Part shown: positions 7,167 through 13,174 of the stretch, one piece after another | How positions within the stretch are numbered: position 1 is the first letter of the stretch | How the letters are laid out: the number at the start of each line of letters is the position of its first letter | Assembly: GCA_002312935.1 (NCBI GenBank) | Contig: DCAT01000073.1 | Location: 1-18,728 of the forward strand | Direction of reading: 5' to 3' | DNA length: 18,728 nt | Source of the DNA: Oceanospirillaceae bacterium UBA1126 | Lineage (GTDB): Bacteria; Pseudomonadota; Gammaproteobacteria; Pseudomonadales; Balneatricaceae | Notes under the pieces: model-generated | The model's input: the letters and a program-made list of their open reading frames with translations, nothing else | What the model was told of the DNA's origin: nothing | Database searches by the model: none | Made by a program: the position numbers and the translations under genes

Positions 7167-7328
7167 ATGAACCGTCGTAAAAAAGGTATTCAGATTTTAA
7201 AGGCGCGTGCCAAAAAATCCAACGCAAAATTGAGCACTCAGAGTAAGCCCAAATACATTAGCAAAGCTGACCGCACACGCCTAGCAGCTCAGGCGTCTGA
7301 TAACGCAACCTTAGTGTCTGAAGAATAA
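7167..7328 (+). CDS. DUF2986 small basic protein
   Basis: A 53-residue protein. It opens MNRRKKGIQILKARAKKSNA and continues with PKYISKADRTRLA and a short acidic tail. The very basic N-terminal half and the PKYISKA motif match the DUF2986 family, small proteins of Vibrio, Shewanella and Pseudomonas relatives. The function is unknown. The charge pattern suggests binding to nucleic acid or the ribosome, which is inference. The ATG is preceded by GAGCAG at only fair spacing. The gene lies 143 bases after cbiX and 24 bases before the thioesterase, so it may have its own promoter in 7024-7166 and be cotranscribed with the thioesterase. Confidence 0.75.
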   Translation: MNRRKKGIQILKARAKKSNAKLSTQSKPKYISKADRTRLAAQASDNATLVSEE

Positions 7329-7352
7329 TTGTCCAAACTTAAAGGGATTACT

Positions 7353-7760
7353 GTGGCAACCAAACAGATTATTGCAGAGTTTTTAGTGAAGGAATTCCCT
7401 CAGTCTAAGTGTGTGGTAGAGAGCATTGGAGAATGCAGTTCTATTATAAGTCACCCCATAGGCTTTGATGAGCTACGCCCGGGTGGCACGGTTTCAGGCC
7501 CGGTGCTAATGACTGTTGCGGACGTGGCGTTATACGCTGCCGTGCTGGGGGAGCTAGGGTTGGTTGCTTTAGCAGTGACGTCCAACTTGTCGATTAACTT
7601 CTTAAGAAAGCCCGCTGCAACTAAAGACATTGTAGGCCACTGTAAGTTGGTTAAAGTAGGCCGCACTCTAGTGATGGGAGAGGTAATGTTATACTCTCGG
7701 GGCGATGAGAGGCCAGTAGCCCAAGTGATGGGTACTTATGCATTGCCTGCTAAAACTTAA
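7353..7760 (+). CDS. PaaI-type hotdog-fold acyl-CoA thioesterase
   Basis: The protein has 135 residues from a GTG at 7353, chosen because AAAGGG lies 6 bases upstream. A TTG at 7329 would add eight residues but has weaker support. The hotdog signature is clear: RPGGTVSGPVLMTVADVALY (42-61) with D57 as the probable catalytic acid on the central helix. It is followed by the strand LAVTSNLSINFLRKP (73-87) and the late strand ARTLVMGEV-like VGRTLVMGEVMLYS. The family hydrolyses acyl-CoA thioesters as dimers or tetramers in the cytosol. The substrate is unknown. It follows the DUF2986 gene and is convergent with the carboxypeptidase gene, whose end is 25 bases away. Confidence 0.88.
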   Translation: MATKQIIAEFLVKEFPQSKCVVESIGECSSIISHPIGFDELRPGGTVSGPVLMTVADVALYAAVLGELGLVALAVTSNLSINFLRKPAATKDIVGHCKLVKVGRTLVMGEVMLYSRGDERPVAQVMGTYALPAKT

Positions 7761-7785
7761 TCCTCAGTCTTAGCACTTTAAAACG

Positions 7786-8919
7786 TTATCTGAGTTGGTT
7801 TATTACCGCTAGCATCGCTGGTAATAAAGCTGCGCCCATGTCACTGCTGCGCTGTGCAGACCAGCCATAGGTCGCGTCTGGTAGATTGAAGTTGTCGATA
7901 AATGGCATCTCTAACGTGAGTGAAAGGCAGTTATAGGTTTCGCCAACGGATGCGCTTGCTAAAGTTAGGTTTGCTTGGCCTGGAAGGTCTGTGTCATAGC
8001 CGTATTCTGTTTGGTAATCTGGGTTACTGATAAGCAACTGGTGTTTGAAATTGGCTTCTAATTTAGCCAGCCTCGGGCTATATGCAGGAATACCTTGGTT
8101 GTCCACTAAGAACACATAAGGAATTTCCTCATCGCCATGACAATCAATATAAAGGTCCACACCTGTTTCACGCATTTTTTGTTGTGTTAAAAACACTTCC
8201 GGGCTGTGCTCCATGGTGGCATTTAGCCACTCACGGTTAAGGTTTACACCTGCTGCATTGGTGCGCAGGTGGCCGCGCACACTGCCGTCTGGATTCATGT
8301 TTGGAATAATATAAAACACTGCATCCTTCAGCAGACTTCGGCCGCACGCATTAGCAGGGTCAAGTAATTTTTGTAATAAACCTTCTATGGCAAATTCAGC
8401 CATAGTTTCACCCGGATGCTGGCGAGCAGTGAGCCAAATTTTACGTTTTTTTGGTGAATCATCACCGATAGTGAGTAGGCTTAAAGGCCTGCCATCTAGG
8501 GTGTTGCCTAGGGTTGTGAGGGTGCATATATTACTGGTTTGCGCCCAACCAATAAGGTCCTGATGTCGTTCCCATGAATAAGGCGTAAAGTAGCTATACC
8601 AAACTAAGTCATGCTCTGGCGCGTGGCTAAAAATAAGGCCACCGTCTTCATATATAGTAGGCACTCTAAACCACTCTTCTCTGTCATAGGAGGCGACGAC
8701 TTGAAAATGCTGCCAGCCATCTGGAAAAGCTGATGCTCCAGCATTAGTAATGTTTAGTTTTAGCTCATCGTGATCCTTAGCCCCGGCAATACTAAAGTGA
8801 AACCATTGATAGAAGTCAGATTGGTTATCATGACGTATAGCCAGCTCAATAGGGTTGCTGTGCACATTGATGACCTCAATGTTGCCACTGTCAAATTGGC
8901 TGTTAATATGGATTGGCAT
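7786..8919 (-). CDS. M14-family cytosolic zinc carboxypeptidase (Nna1/AGTPBP-like)
   Basis: A 377-residue metallocarboxypeptidase. An N-terminal beta-rich domain (about 1-125, with YSYFTPYSWERHQ at its end) is typical of the bacterial cytosolic carboxypeptidase group related to eukaryotic Nna1. The catalytic domain carries the zinc ligands H168 and E171 (RQHPGETM) and H261 (IDCHGDE). R219 and N227-x-R229 (GVNLNREW) bind substrate, and E337 (LTLEMPF) is the catalytic base. No signal peptide is seen, so it is cytosolic. The Shine-Dalgarno sequence GGAG is 7 bases before the ATG. Bacterial members remove C-terminal residues from proteins or peptides, but their natural targets are largely unknown. 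It is a single-gene unit with no obvious partner. Confidence 0.9.
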   Translation of the reverse strand: MPIHINSQFDSGNIEVINVHSNPIELAIRHDNQSDFYQWFHFSIAGAKDHDELKLNITNAGASAFPDGWQHFQVVASYDREEWFRVPTIYEDGGLIFSHAPEHDLVWYSYFTPYSWERHQDLIGWAQTSNICTLTTLGNTLDGRPLSLLTIGDDSPKKRKIWLTARQHPGETMAEFAIEGLLQKLLDPANACGRSLLKDAVFYIIPNMNPDGSVRGHLRTNAAGVNLNREWLNATMEHSPEVFLTQQKMRETGVDLYIDCHGDEEIPYVFLVDNQGIPAYSPRLAKLEANFKHQLLISNPDYQTEYGYDTDLPGQANLTLASASVGETYNCLSLTLEMPFIDNFNLPDATYGWSAQRSSDMGAALLPAMLAVINQLR

Positions 8920-9258
8920 GGTAATCTCCTTTTTTCTAAGACTATTTAAGCGCGGGCTATGGGCGTTAGTGTTAGCTTGCGGCGCCCACAGGCTTTCAAG
9001 AGCCTTGCATTGAGTTGTTGCACCTACGCTTCTGCTAAGTCATGTGCATGCCCAAGTGCGCTGCGCAGGGGCTGAGGGTGCTCAATGAGAGGTGTGCTCA
9101 GTGCCGCTGAGGCTTTTATTTATTAACGTGTTACTTTAGGCACATTTGAGCCTAATCGCAATCGAAAAAAACACAGTGATAAACCCAGTGAAAAGTACCA
9201 AAAAAATAACTATTTTTTGTTTGTTTAGAGGTAATTCAGTGACTGGTAAAAGGACGAA
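8920..9258. other. Non-coding stretch between carboxypeptidase and tRNA-Gln
   Basis: No convincing gene is seen in these 339 bases. The left half (about 8950-9112) is GC-richer than its surroundings and holds several short hairpins: AGGCT/AGCCT around 8991-9006, and repeated CTGAG/CTCAG elements at 9072-9076, 9097-9101 and 9107-9111. It ends in a T-rich run. The right half (9125-9258) is AT-rich, with an AT-only palindrome AAAAAATAACTATTTTTT near 9203-9221. The carboxypeptidase promoter must lie in the left part on the minus strand. A small plus-strand RNA is possible. Confidence 0.5.
9097..9124 (+). terminator. Possible weak rho-independent terminator on the plus strand
   Basis: A 5-bp stem CTCAG/CTGAG (9097-9101, 9107-9111) with a TGCCG loop is followed by GC and then TTTTATTTATT. 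The stem is short, and no plus-strand gene lies just upstream. It would make sense only as the end of an unannotated small RNA or by chance. Confidence 0.3.
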
Positions 9259-9333
9259 TGGCTGGGATAGCAGGATTCGAACCTGCGCATGACGAGATCA
9301 AAACCCGTTGCCTTACCGCTTGGCGATATCCCA
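9259..9333 (-). tRNA. tRNA-Gln (anticodon UUG), copy 1
   Basis: Read on the minus strand, a 75-base tRNA runs from TGGGATATCGCC to an encoded CCA. The acceptor stem TGGGATA pairs with TATCCCA. The anticodon stem ACGGG/CTCGT (one G-U pair) encloses TTTTGAT with anticodon TTG, and the T arm is GCAGG-TTCGAAT-CCTGC. It closely matches E. coli tRNA-Gln. It lies 25 bases after tRNA-Met and is probably processed from the same transcript. It is identical over all 75 bases to the copy at 13041-13115. Confidence 0.97.
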
Positions 9334-9351
9334 GAAATGTCCAAAGGACTG

Positions 9352-9443
9352 ATCAAAATGGTGGCTATGACTAGATTCGAACTAGTGACCCCATCATTAT
9401 GAGTGATGTGCTCTAACCAACTGAGCTACATAGCCATTTTGAT
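9352..9443 (-). repeat. 8-bp complementary sequences flanking tRNA-Met in its precursor
   Basis: On the minus strand the 5' leader ATCAAAAT (9443-9436) ends right before G1 of tRNA-Met. Its exact complement ATTTTGAT (9359-9352) starts with the last A of the CCA end. In the precursor these can pair and extend the acceptor helix, with the unpaired ACC as a bulge. This could influence RNase P and 3' processing. Confidence 0.5.
9359..9435 (-). tRNA. tRNA-Met (anticodon CAU), elongator
   Basis: A 77-base tRNA on the minus strand, starting GGCTATGTAGCTCAGTTGG and ending with encoded CCA. The acceptor GGCTATG pairs with CATAGCC. The anticodon arm CATCA-CTCATAA-TGATG gives CAT and equals that of E. 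coli elongator tRNA-Met. The T arm is ACTAG-TTCGAAT-CTAGT. The first pair is G-C and the anticodon stem lacks the three G-C pairs of initiator tRNA, so it is not tRNA-fMet. The rest resembles Met rather than the lysidine-modified Ile2 tRNA. A tRNA-Met next to ychF is also found in Pseudomonas. Confidence 0.95.
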
Positions 9444-9449
9444 TATTTT

Positions 9450-9470
9450 CAAGCACAGTGGCTGTACTTG
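9450..9470 (-). other. Hairpin in the 5' leader of the tRNA-Met/tRNA-Gln transcript
   Basis: On the minus strand CAAGTACAG-CCA-CTGTGCTTG forms a 9-bp stem (one T-G pair) with a 3-base loop. It lies between the promoter start site (near 9473) and the first base of tRNA-Met at 9435. It has no T-run after it, so it is more likely a leader structure or processing signal than a terminator. Confidence 0.45.
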
Positions 9471-9479
9471 AGGACGCGA

Positions 9480-9508
9480 ATTATTCCTTGTTTTGGGGGT
9501 GCTGTCAA
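9480..9508 (-). promoter_or_regulatory. Sigma-70 promoter of the tRNA-Met/tRNA-Gln unit
   Basis: On the minus strand a perfect -35 TTGACA (9508-9503) is followed by a 17-base spacer and -10 AATAAT (9485-9480). The sequence after the -10, TCGCGTCC, is a GC-rich discriminator as expected for stable-RNA promoters under stringent control. It lies in the 91-base gap after ychF, so the tRNAs do not depend on ychF transcription. Confidence 0.75.
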
Positions 9509-9526
9509 CACCCACAAACAAAGGTT

Positions 9527-10618
9527 TTACACATTAAATCGGAAGTGAACCACATCACCGTCTTTTACCCGGTATTCTTTGCCTTCTAAGCGCCATTTGC
9601 CAGCTTCTTTGGCGCCTTGCTCGCCGTTGCCAGCAATAAAGTCATCATAACCAACAACTTCGGCACGAATAAAACCTTTTTCAAAGTCTGTATGGATTAC
9701 GCCAGCGGCTTGAGGCGCTGTGGCATTTTGTTTTACAGTCCATGCGCGAACTTCTTTAACACCTGCAGTAAAGTAAGTTTGTAAGCTGAGTAGTTCGTAG
9801 CCTGCTCGAATTACACGATCCAAACCAGGCTCAGTCATACCAATATCAGACAAAAATTCACGTTTGTCTTCATCATCTAGTTCGCTAATTTCGGCTTCAA
9901 TTTGGTTACAAATAGCCACTACTTTAGAGCCTTCGACAGCAGCAAATGCATTCACTGCGTCTAAATGAGGATTGTCTTCAAAACCATCGTCAGCCACGTT
10001 AGCAATGTACATGGTGGGTTTGCTGGTGAGTAGGTGAAAGCTCTTAACCATGGCTAGCTCATCGTCATTTAAGTCTAGGGTTCGCACAGCGATACCTTCA
10101 CTTAGAGGGCCTGCTAGTTTTTCTAAAAATGCCATTGTGGCTTGTGCTTCTTTGTCACCCGTGCGGGCAACACGGTGTACACGGGCTTTTTGCTTTTCTA
10201 CAGAATCTAAATCTGCTAAAGCTAATTCCATATTGATAATGCCAATGTCATCAATCGGGTCAATTCGGTTAGAAACGTGAATCACGTTATCATCGTCAAA
10301 GCACCGAACAACATGCGCAATGGCGTCTGTTTCACGGATATTAGCTAAAAACTTGTTGCCTAAGCCTTCACCTTTAGATGCGCCCTCTACCAACCCGGCT
10401 ATGTCAACAAACTCCATGGTGGTAGGCAGTATGCGTTCTGGTGTAACGATGGCTGCTAGGGCGTCTAAACGTGGGTCTGGCATTGCTACAACACCAGCGT
10501 TAGGCTCAATAGTGCAAAATGGAAAATTTTCAGCGCCAATACCTGCTTTGGTAAGGGCGTTAAAAAGAGTTGATTTACCAACGTTAGGTAGGCCTACAAT
10601 GCCGCAATTGAATCCCAT
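9527..10618 (-). CDS. ychF: YchF/OLA1 family ribosome-associated ATPase
   Basis: A 363-residue protein of the Obg-related YchF family, full length. G1 is GLPNVGKS (9-16) with the hydrophobic substitution of this subgroup. G3 is DIAGLVEGAS (72-81), a coiled-coil region spans about 130-200, and the C-terminal TGS domain lies at about 280-363. The G4 motif reads N207-V-A-D210 instead of the family's usual NxxE, so the residue that sets ATP over GTP preference is Asp rather than Glu. YchF binds ribosomes and negatively affects the oxidative stress response in E. coli. GAGG precedes the ATG. It lies 35 bases after pth, the usual bacterial order, and is probably cotranscribed with it. Confidence 0.97.
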   Translation of the reverse strand: MGFNCGIVGLPNVGKSTLFNALTKAGIGAENFPFCTIEPNAGVVAMPDPRLDALAAIVTPERILPTTMEFVDIAGLVEGASKGEGLGNKFLANIRETDAIAHVVRCFDDDNVIHVSNRIDPIDDIGIINMELALADLDSVEKQKARVHRVARTGDKEAQATMAFLEKLAGPLSEGIAVRTLDLNDDELAMVKSFHLLTSKPTMYIANVADDGFEDNPHLDAVNAFAAVEGSKVVAICNQIEAEISELDDEDKREFLSDIGMTEPGLDRVIRAGYELLSLQTYFTAGVKEVRAWTVKQNATAPQAAGVIHTDFEKGFIRAEVVGYDDFIAGNGEQGAKEAGKWRLEGKEYRVKDGDVVHFRFNV

Positions 10619-10653
10619 GGGATACCTCTAGTAATTTTAATTAGACCGCTTTT

Positions 10654-11250
10654 TTAGTTCGTGTGCAGGTCGTTCATGGCTTTTTGCCATTGCCCAGATA
10701 TAGCCTCAGCCATGGCTTTTTTAGCCTTGTCCATTGAGTTCTGGGTGCTAATACGCTCTTCAAGAGGCGCTTTTTTTAAAACGTAATTAGTCACTAATTT
10801 GGCATTGCCAGGGTGACCTATTCCTAAGCGTAAACGATGAAAGTTCTTTTCACCACTACGTTTGCTAATAATGTCTCTTAAGCCATTGTGGCCACCATGG
10901 CCACCACCTTGTTTCAGGCGTGCTGTGCCTGGAGGCAGGTCTAGTTCGTCATGGGCTACAAGAATGTTTTCTGTATCAATTTTATAGAAGTTACATAAGG
11001 CCTGCACAGCTTGGCCACTTAAATTCATAAAAGTATTGGGGATAAGTAAGTGTACTTTGTGCCCAGCTATAAACCCTTGACCATAATCACCAAAAAACCG
11101 CTTTTCTATAGCTAGGTTAATGCCTTCTTCCTTAGCCAATTGCACAAGCCAGTCTTGGCCTGCATTGTGTCTAGTTTGATCATATTTGGCGCCAGGGTTG
11201 CCTAGACCAACAATAAGTTTGATGGGTATAGTGGGTATAGAATCGGGCAT
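10654..11250 (-). CDS. pth: Peptidyl-tRNA hydrolase
   Basis: A 198-residue enzyme that releases peptidyl groups from tRNAs dropped by ribosomes. Signature motifs are GLGNPGAKYDQTRHNAG (15-31) with catalytic H28 and the tRNA-binding N18, PNTFMNLSG (71-79) with N72, and HDELDLPPG (100-108) with D101. The glycine-rich GGGHGGHNGLRD follows. A short N-terminal extension MPDSIPTIP precedes the first strand. GGAG lies 10 bases before the ATG. A strong terminator separates it from rplY upstream, so it needs readthrough or its own promoter. It is followed by ychF at 35 bases. Confidence 0.97.
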   Translation of the reverse strand: MPDSIPTIPIKLIVGLGNPGAKYDQTRHNAGQDWLVQLAKEEGINLAIEKRFFGDYGQGFIAGHKVHLLIPNTFMNLSGQAVQALCNFYKIDTENILVAHDELDLPPGTARLKQGGGHGGHNGLRDIISKRSGEKNFHRLRLGIGHPGNAKLVTNYVLKKAPLEERISTQNSMDKAKKAMAEAISGQWQKAMNDLHTN

Positions 11251-11270
11251 GGCTGCGGAGCTCCAAATAA

Positions 11271-11304
11271 AAACGCCTTTGTTAAGTGAATAACAAAGGC
11301 GTTT
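11271..11304 (-). terminator. Rho-independent terminator after rplY
   Basis: A perfect 14-bp stem, AAACGCCTTTGTTA (11271-11284) against TAACAAAGGCGTTT (11291-11304), has a 6-base loop. On the minus strand it is followed by a T-rich run (GTTTTTATTT). It lies 29 bases after the rplY stop and just before pth, and should end most prs-rplY transcripts. Confidence 0.9.
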
Positions 11305-11333
11305 ATGACATCAACAATTAAGCTGTGCTAGTT

Positions 11334-11924
11334 TTAACTGCCTTTGGTGCCAGTAATGGTAGCAATGGCTTGGTTATGGTCATCACCTAGGCGAAGAGCG
11401 TGAATAGTGACGCCCTTTGGCAGTTCAATGTCTGCAAGGTGAACAATGCCTCCAATAGGCACATCTTGCATGTCTACAGTTAAGCACTCTGGCAAGTTAG
11501 CGGCCAAACATGTGATCTCAACTTCACTCTTAGCATGAGACACTGTGCCGCCTTGGATCTTAATCGAAGGGGCAGTTGCTTCATTTACAAACTTCAAAGG
11601 AACCAAGATATGAATTAGGTTTGACTTGGTAACGCGCAAGAAGTCAACATGCTGGATTTCTTGTTTGGCTGGGTGGCGCTGAATGTCTTTAACAATTACT
11701 GGCTCTTCTTTGCCACCAATGTTGAGGGTAATTACAGAGCTATAAAAGCCTTCCACTTCAGACGCTTTCCAAAGGTCTTTGTGAACCAAAGTGATAGATT
11801 GAGGCTTCTTGTTTTTTGCACCACCGAAAACGATAGCAGGTGTACCACCAGATAGACGACGTAGGCGGCGGCTCGCACCTTTCCCCAAGTCATCACGGGC
11901 TTCAGCATTTAGAGAGATAGACAT
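11334..11924 (-). CDS. rplY: 50S ribosomal protein L25, long Ctc form
   Basis: The protein has 196 residues from the ATG at 11924 (MSISLNAEARDDLGKGASRR), with GGAAAG placed well upstream. A GTG 15 codons earlier is in frame but has no support. The N-terminal L25 domain (about 1-92) binds 5S rRNA; its signature GKGASRRLRR is at 14-23. The C-terminal TL5/Ctc domain (about 100-190) includes LVPLKFVNEATAP and VHLADIELPKGV. This long form is usual in Pseudomonas-type gammaproteobacteria, unlike the 94-residue E. coli protein. It follows prs in the conserved prs-rplY-pth-ychF order and ends at a strong terminator. Confidence 0.97.
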   Translation of the reverse strand: MSISLNAEARDDLGKGASRRLRRLSGGTPAIVFGGAKNKKPQSITLVHKDLWKASEVEGFYSSVITLNIGGKEEPVIVKDIQRHPAKQEIQHVDFLRVTKSNLIHILVPLKFVNEATAPSIKIQGGTVSHAKSEVEITCLAANLPECLTVDMQDVPIGGIVHLADIELPKGVTIHALRLGDDHNQAIATITGTKGS

Positions 11925-12032
11925 TTGTCTTTCCTTATTTATTGTCCTGGGCACTTGCGACCGGTGCACGGTAGGACGGTTAAAATGGCCTAATTAAAGG
12001 CCGTTAATACTAGCGCAGTTTTCTACCTAAGT

Positions 12033-12977
12033 TTAGGTGCGAAACATCGCGCTAATGGATTCTTCGTTACACACACGGCGCACAGACTCGGCCAGTAAAT
12101 CGGCCATCGTTAGTTGGCGAATGCTTTTGCATGCTTTACTGGCTGCAGATAACGGAATAGTGTCAGTCACTACCAGCTCGTCCAGCGATGAATTAGTAAT
12201 ATTTTCTACTGCAGGGCCAGATAGCACTGGGTGGGTAGCATAGGCTACAACACGTTTGGCGCCGTTGGCCTTGAGGGCGTCTGCTGCTTTGCATAAGGTG
12301 CCTGCTGTGTCGCACATGTCATCAACCAAGATACAGGTGCGGTCTGTAACATCACCGATAATGTGCATCACTTGCGATTCGTTAGCCTTCTCGCGCCGCT
12401 TGTCGATAATTGCTAAATCTGTATTTAACTGCTTGGCTAATGCGCGCGCCCGGACTACACCACCAACATCAGGTGAAACAACCAGTGGGTTATCATAATC
12501 TTGGTTGGTTATTTCATCTAACAACACTGGAGAACCAAATACGTTGTCAACTGGAATATCAAAAAAGCCTTGAATCTGTTCAGCGTGCAAATCTACGGTT
12601 AGCACACGGTCAATGCCAGAGCGAGCCATCATATTAGCCACAACGCGGGCACTTATGGGTACGCGTGCAGAGCGAGGGCGGCGATCTTGGCGGGCATAGC
12701 CAAAGTAAGGCACTACAGCAGTTACACGTGCAGCAGAGGCTCGGCGCATAGCGTCGGCCATCAAGATAAGTTCCATTAAATTAGTGTTGGTGGGTGCGCA
12801 AGTGGGTTGGATGATAAATACATCTTTGCCGCGCACGTCTTCCAGCAATTCAATTGCACATTCCCCATCGCTAAAGGTAGACACTTTAGCCTTGCCTAGA
12901 GGCACTCCTAGGCGATCTCCAACCATCTGAGCTAACGCGGGATGAGCACTACCGGAAAAAACTTTAAGTTTTGACAC
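12033..12977 (-). CDS. prs: Ribose-phosphate pyrophosphokinase (PRPP synthetase)
   Basis: A 314-residue class I enzyme making PRPP from ribose 5-phosphate and ATP for purine, pyrimidine, His, Trp and NAD synthesis. The start is GTG at 12977 with AGGTG 7 bases upstream; Pseudomonas prs also uses GTG, as I recall. Visible motifs are the opening KVFSGSAHPALA, the ATP-site segment YFGYARQDRR (91-100), H131 in VDLHAEQIQGFF, the catalytic flexible region DKRREKANE (192-200) and the PRPP loop VDDMCDTAGT (218-227). A Thr stands at position 65 in PTNTNLMEL, where many homologues have Asp. It follows tRNA-Gln by 63 bases, from which it is probably cotranscribed, and precedes rplY. Confidence 0.97.
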   Translation of the reverse strand: MSKLKVFSGSAHPALAQMVGDRLGVPLGKAKVSTFSDGECAIELLEDVRGKDVFIIQPTCAPTNTNLMELILMADAMRRASAARVTAVVPYFGYARQDRRPRSARVPISARVVANMMARSGIDRVLTVDLHAEQIQGFFDIPVDNVFGSPVLLDEITNQDYDNPLVVSPDVGGVVRARALAKQLNTDLAIIDKRREKANESQVMHIIGDVTDRTCILVDDMCDTAGTLCKAADALKANGAKRVVAYATHPVLSGPAVENITNSSLDELVVTDTIPLSAASKACKSIRQLTMADLLAESVRRVCNEESISAMFRT

Positions 12978-13010
12978 CTTGGGACACCTATGCTTTTGCA
13001 GTTATAGTAA

Positions 13011-13032
13011 GGCACAAAACTATGTTTGTGCC
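13011..13032 (-). other. Perfect 8-bp hairpin between tRNA-Gln and prs
   Basis: GGCACAAA (13011-13018) and TTTGTGCC (13025-13032) are perfect complements around a 6-base loop. They lie 8 bases past the tRNA CCA end on the minus strand. No T-run follows on the minus strand, so it is not a classical terminator. It may protect the 3' end of the tRNA precursor or the 5' end of the prs mRNA, or act as a processing site. Confidence 0.6.
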
Positions 13033-13040
13033 AGAGAATG

Positions 13041-13115
13041 TGGCTGGGATAGCAGGATTCGAACCTGCGCATGACGAGATCAAAACCCGTTGCCTTACCG
13101 CTTGGCGATATCCCA
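13041..13115 (-). tRNA. tRNA-Gln (anticodon UUG), copy 2
   Basis: A 75-base tRNA with encoded CCA, identical base for base to the copy at 9259-9333, with anticodon TTG. It lies directly upstream of prs, the same place as a tRNA-Gln in Pseudomonas aeruginosa, so this is probably the ancestral copy. A strong promoter ends about 10 bases before its first base. Confidence 0.97.
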
Positions 13116-13131
13116 TAAAATTCAGGCGCAT

Positions 13132-13160
13132 ATTTTCGCGGAAATAGCATCTAGTGTCAA
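13132..13160 (-). promoter_or_regulatory. Sigma-70 promoter of tRNA-Gln and probably prs
   Basis: On the minus strand a perfect -35 TTGACA (13160-13155) is followed by a 17-base spacer and -10 GAAAAT (13137-13132, 4/6). The GC-rich discriminator ATGCGCC follows. Transcription should begin near 13125, about 10 bases before the tRNA. The promoter fills the 59-base gap after lolB. Confidence 0.7.
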
Positions 13161-13174
13161 CATAATTCGCGCCT

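Noticed and set aside
7799..7828. 9-bp inverted repeat TTTATTACC/GGTAATAAA as a bidirectional terminator between convergent genes
   Set aside because: It lies within the 3' end of the carboxypeptidase coding sequence and neither side has a T-run.
8959..9075. 38-residue plus-strand open frame in the long intergenic stretch
   Set aside because: No ribosome binding site, odd composition (many Cys, Ser and Arg) and no family resemblance; probably chance.
9497..9514. GGGTG/CACCC hairpin after ychF as its terminator
   Set aside because: It overlaps the -35 box of the tRNA promoter and no T-run follows on the minus strand.
11925..11969. 15-residue extension of L25 from a GTG at 11969
   Set aside because: The extension is not found in the family, and the ATG at 11924 has a good Shine-Dalgarno sequence.
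11987..12002. GGCCT/AGGCC hairpin after prs as a terminator
   Set aside because: The stem has only 5 bp and the following sequence is a weak ATTTTAA; the conserved prs-rplY order suggests readthrough.
12932..13150. 72-codon minus-strand open frame covering tRNA-Gln
   Set aside because: It runs through the tRNA, its promoter and the start of prs in another frame; no family resemblance.
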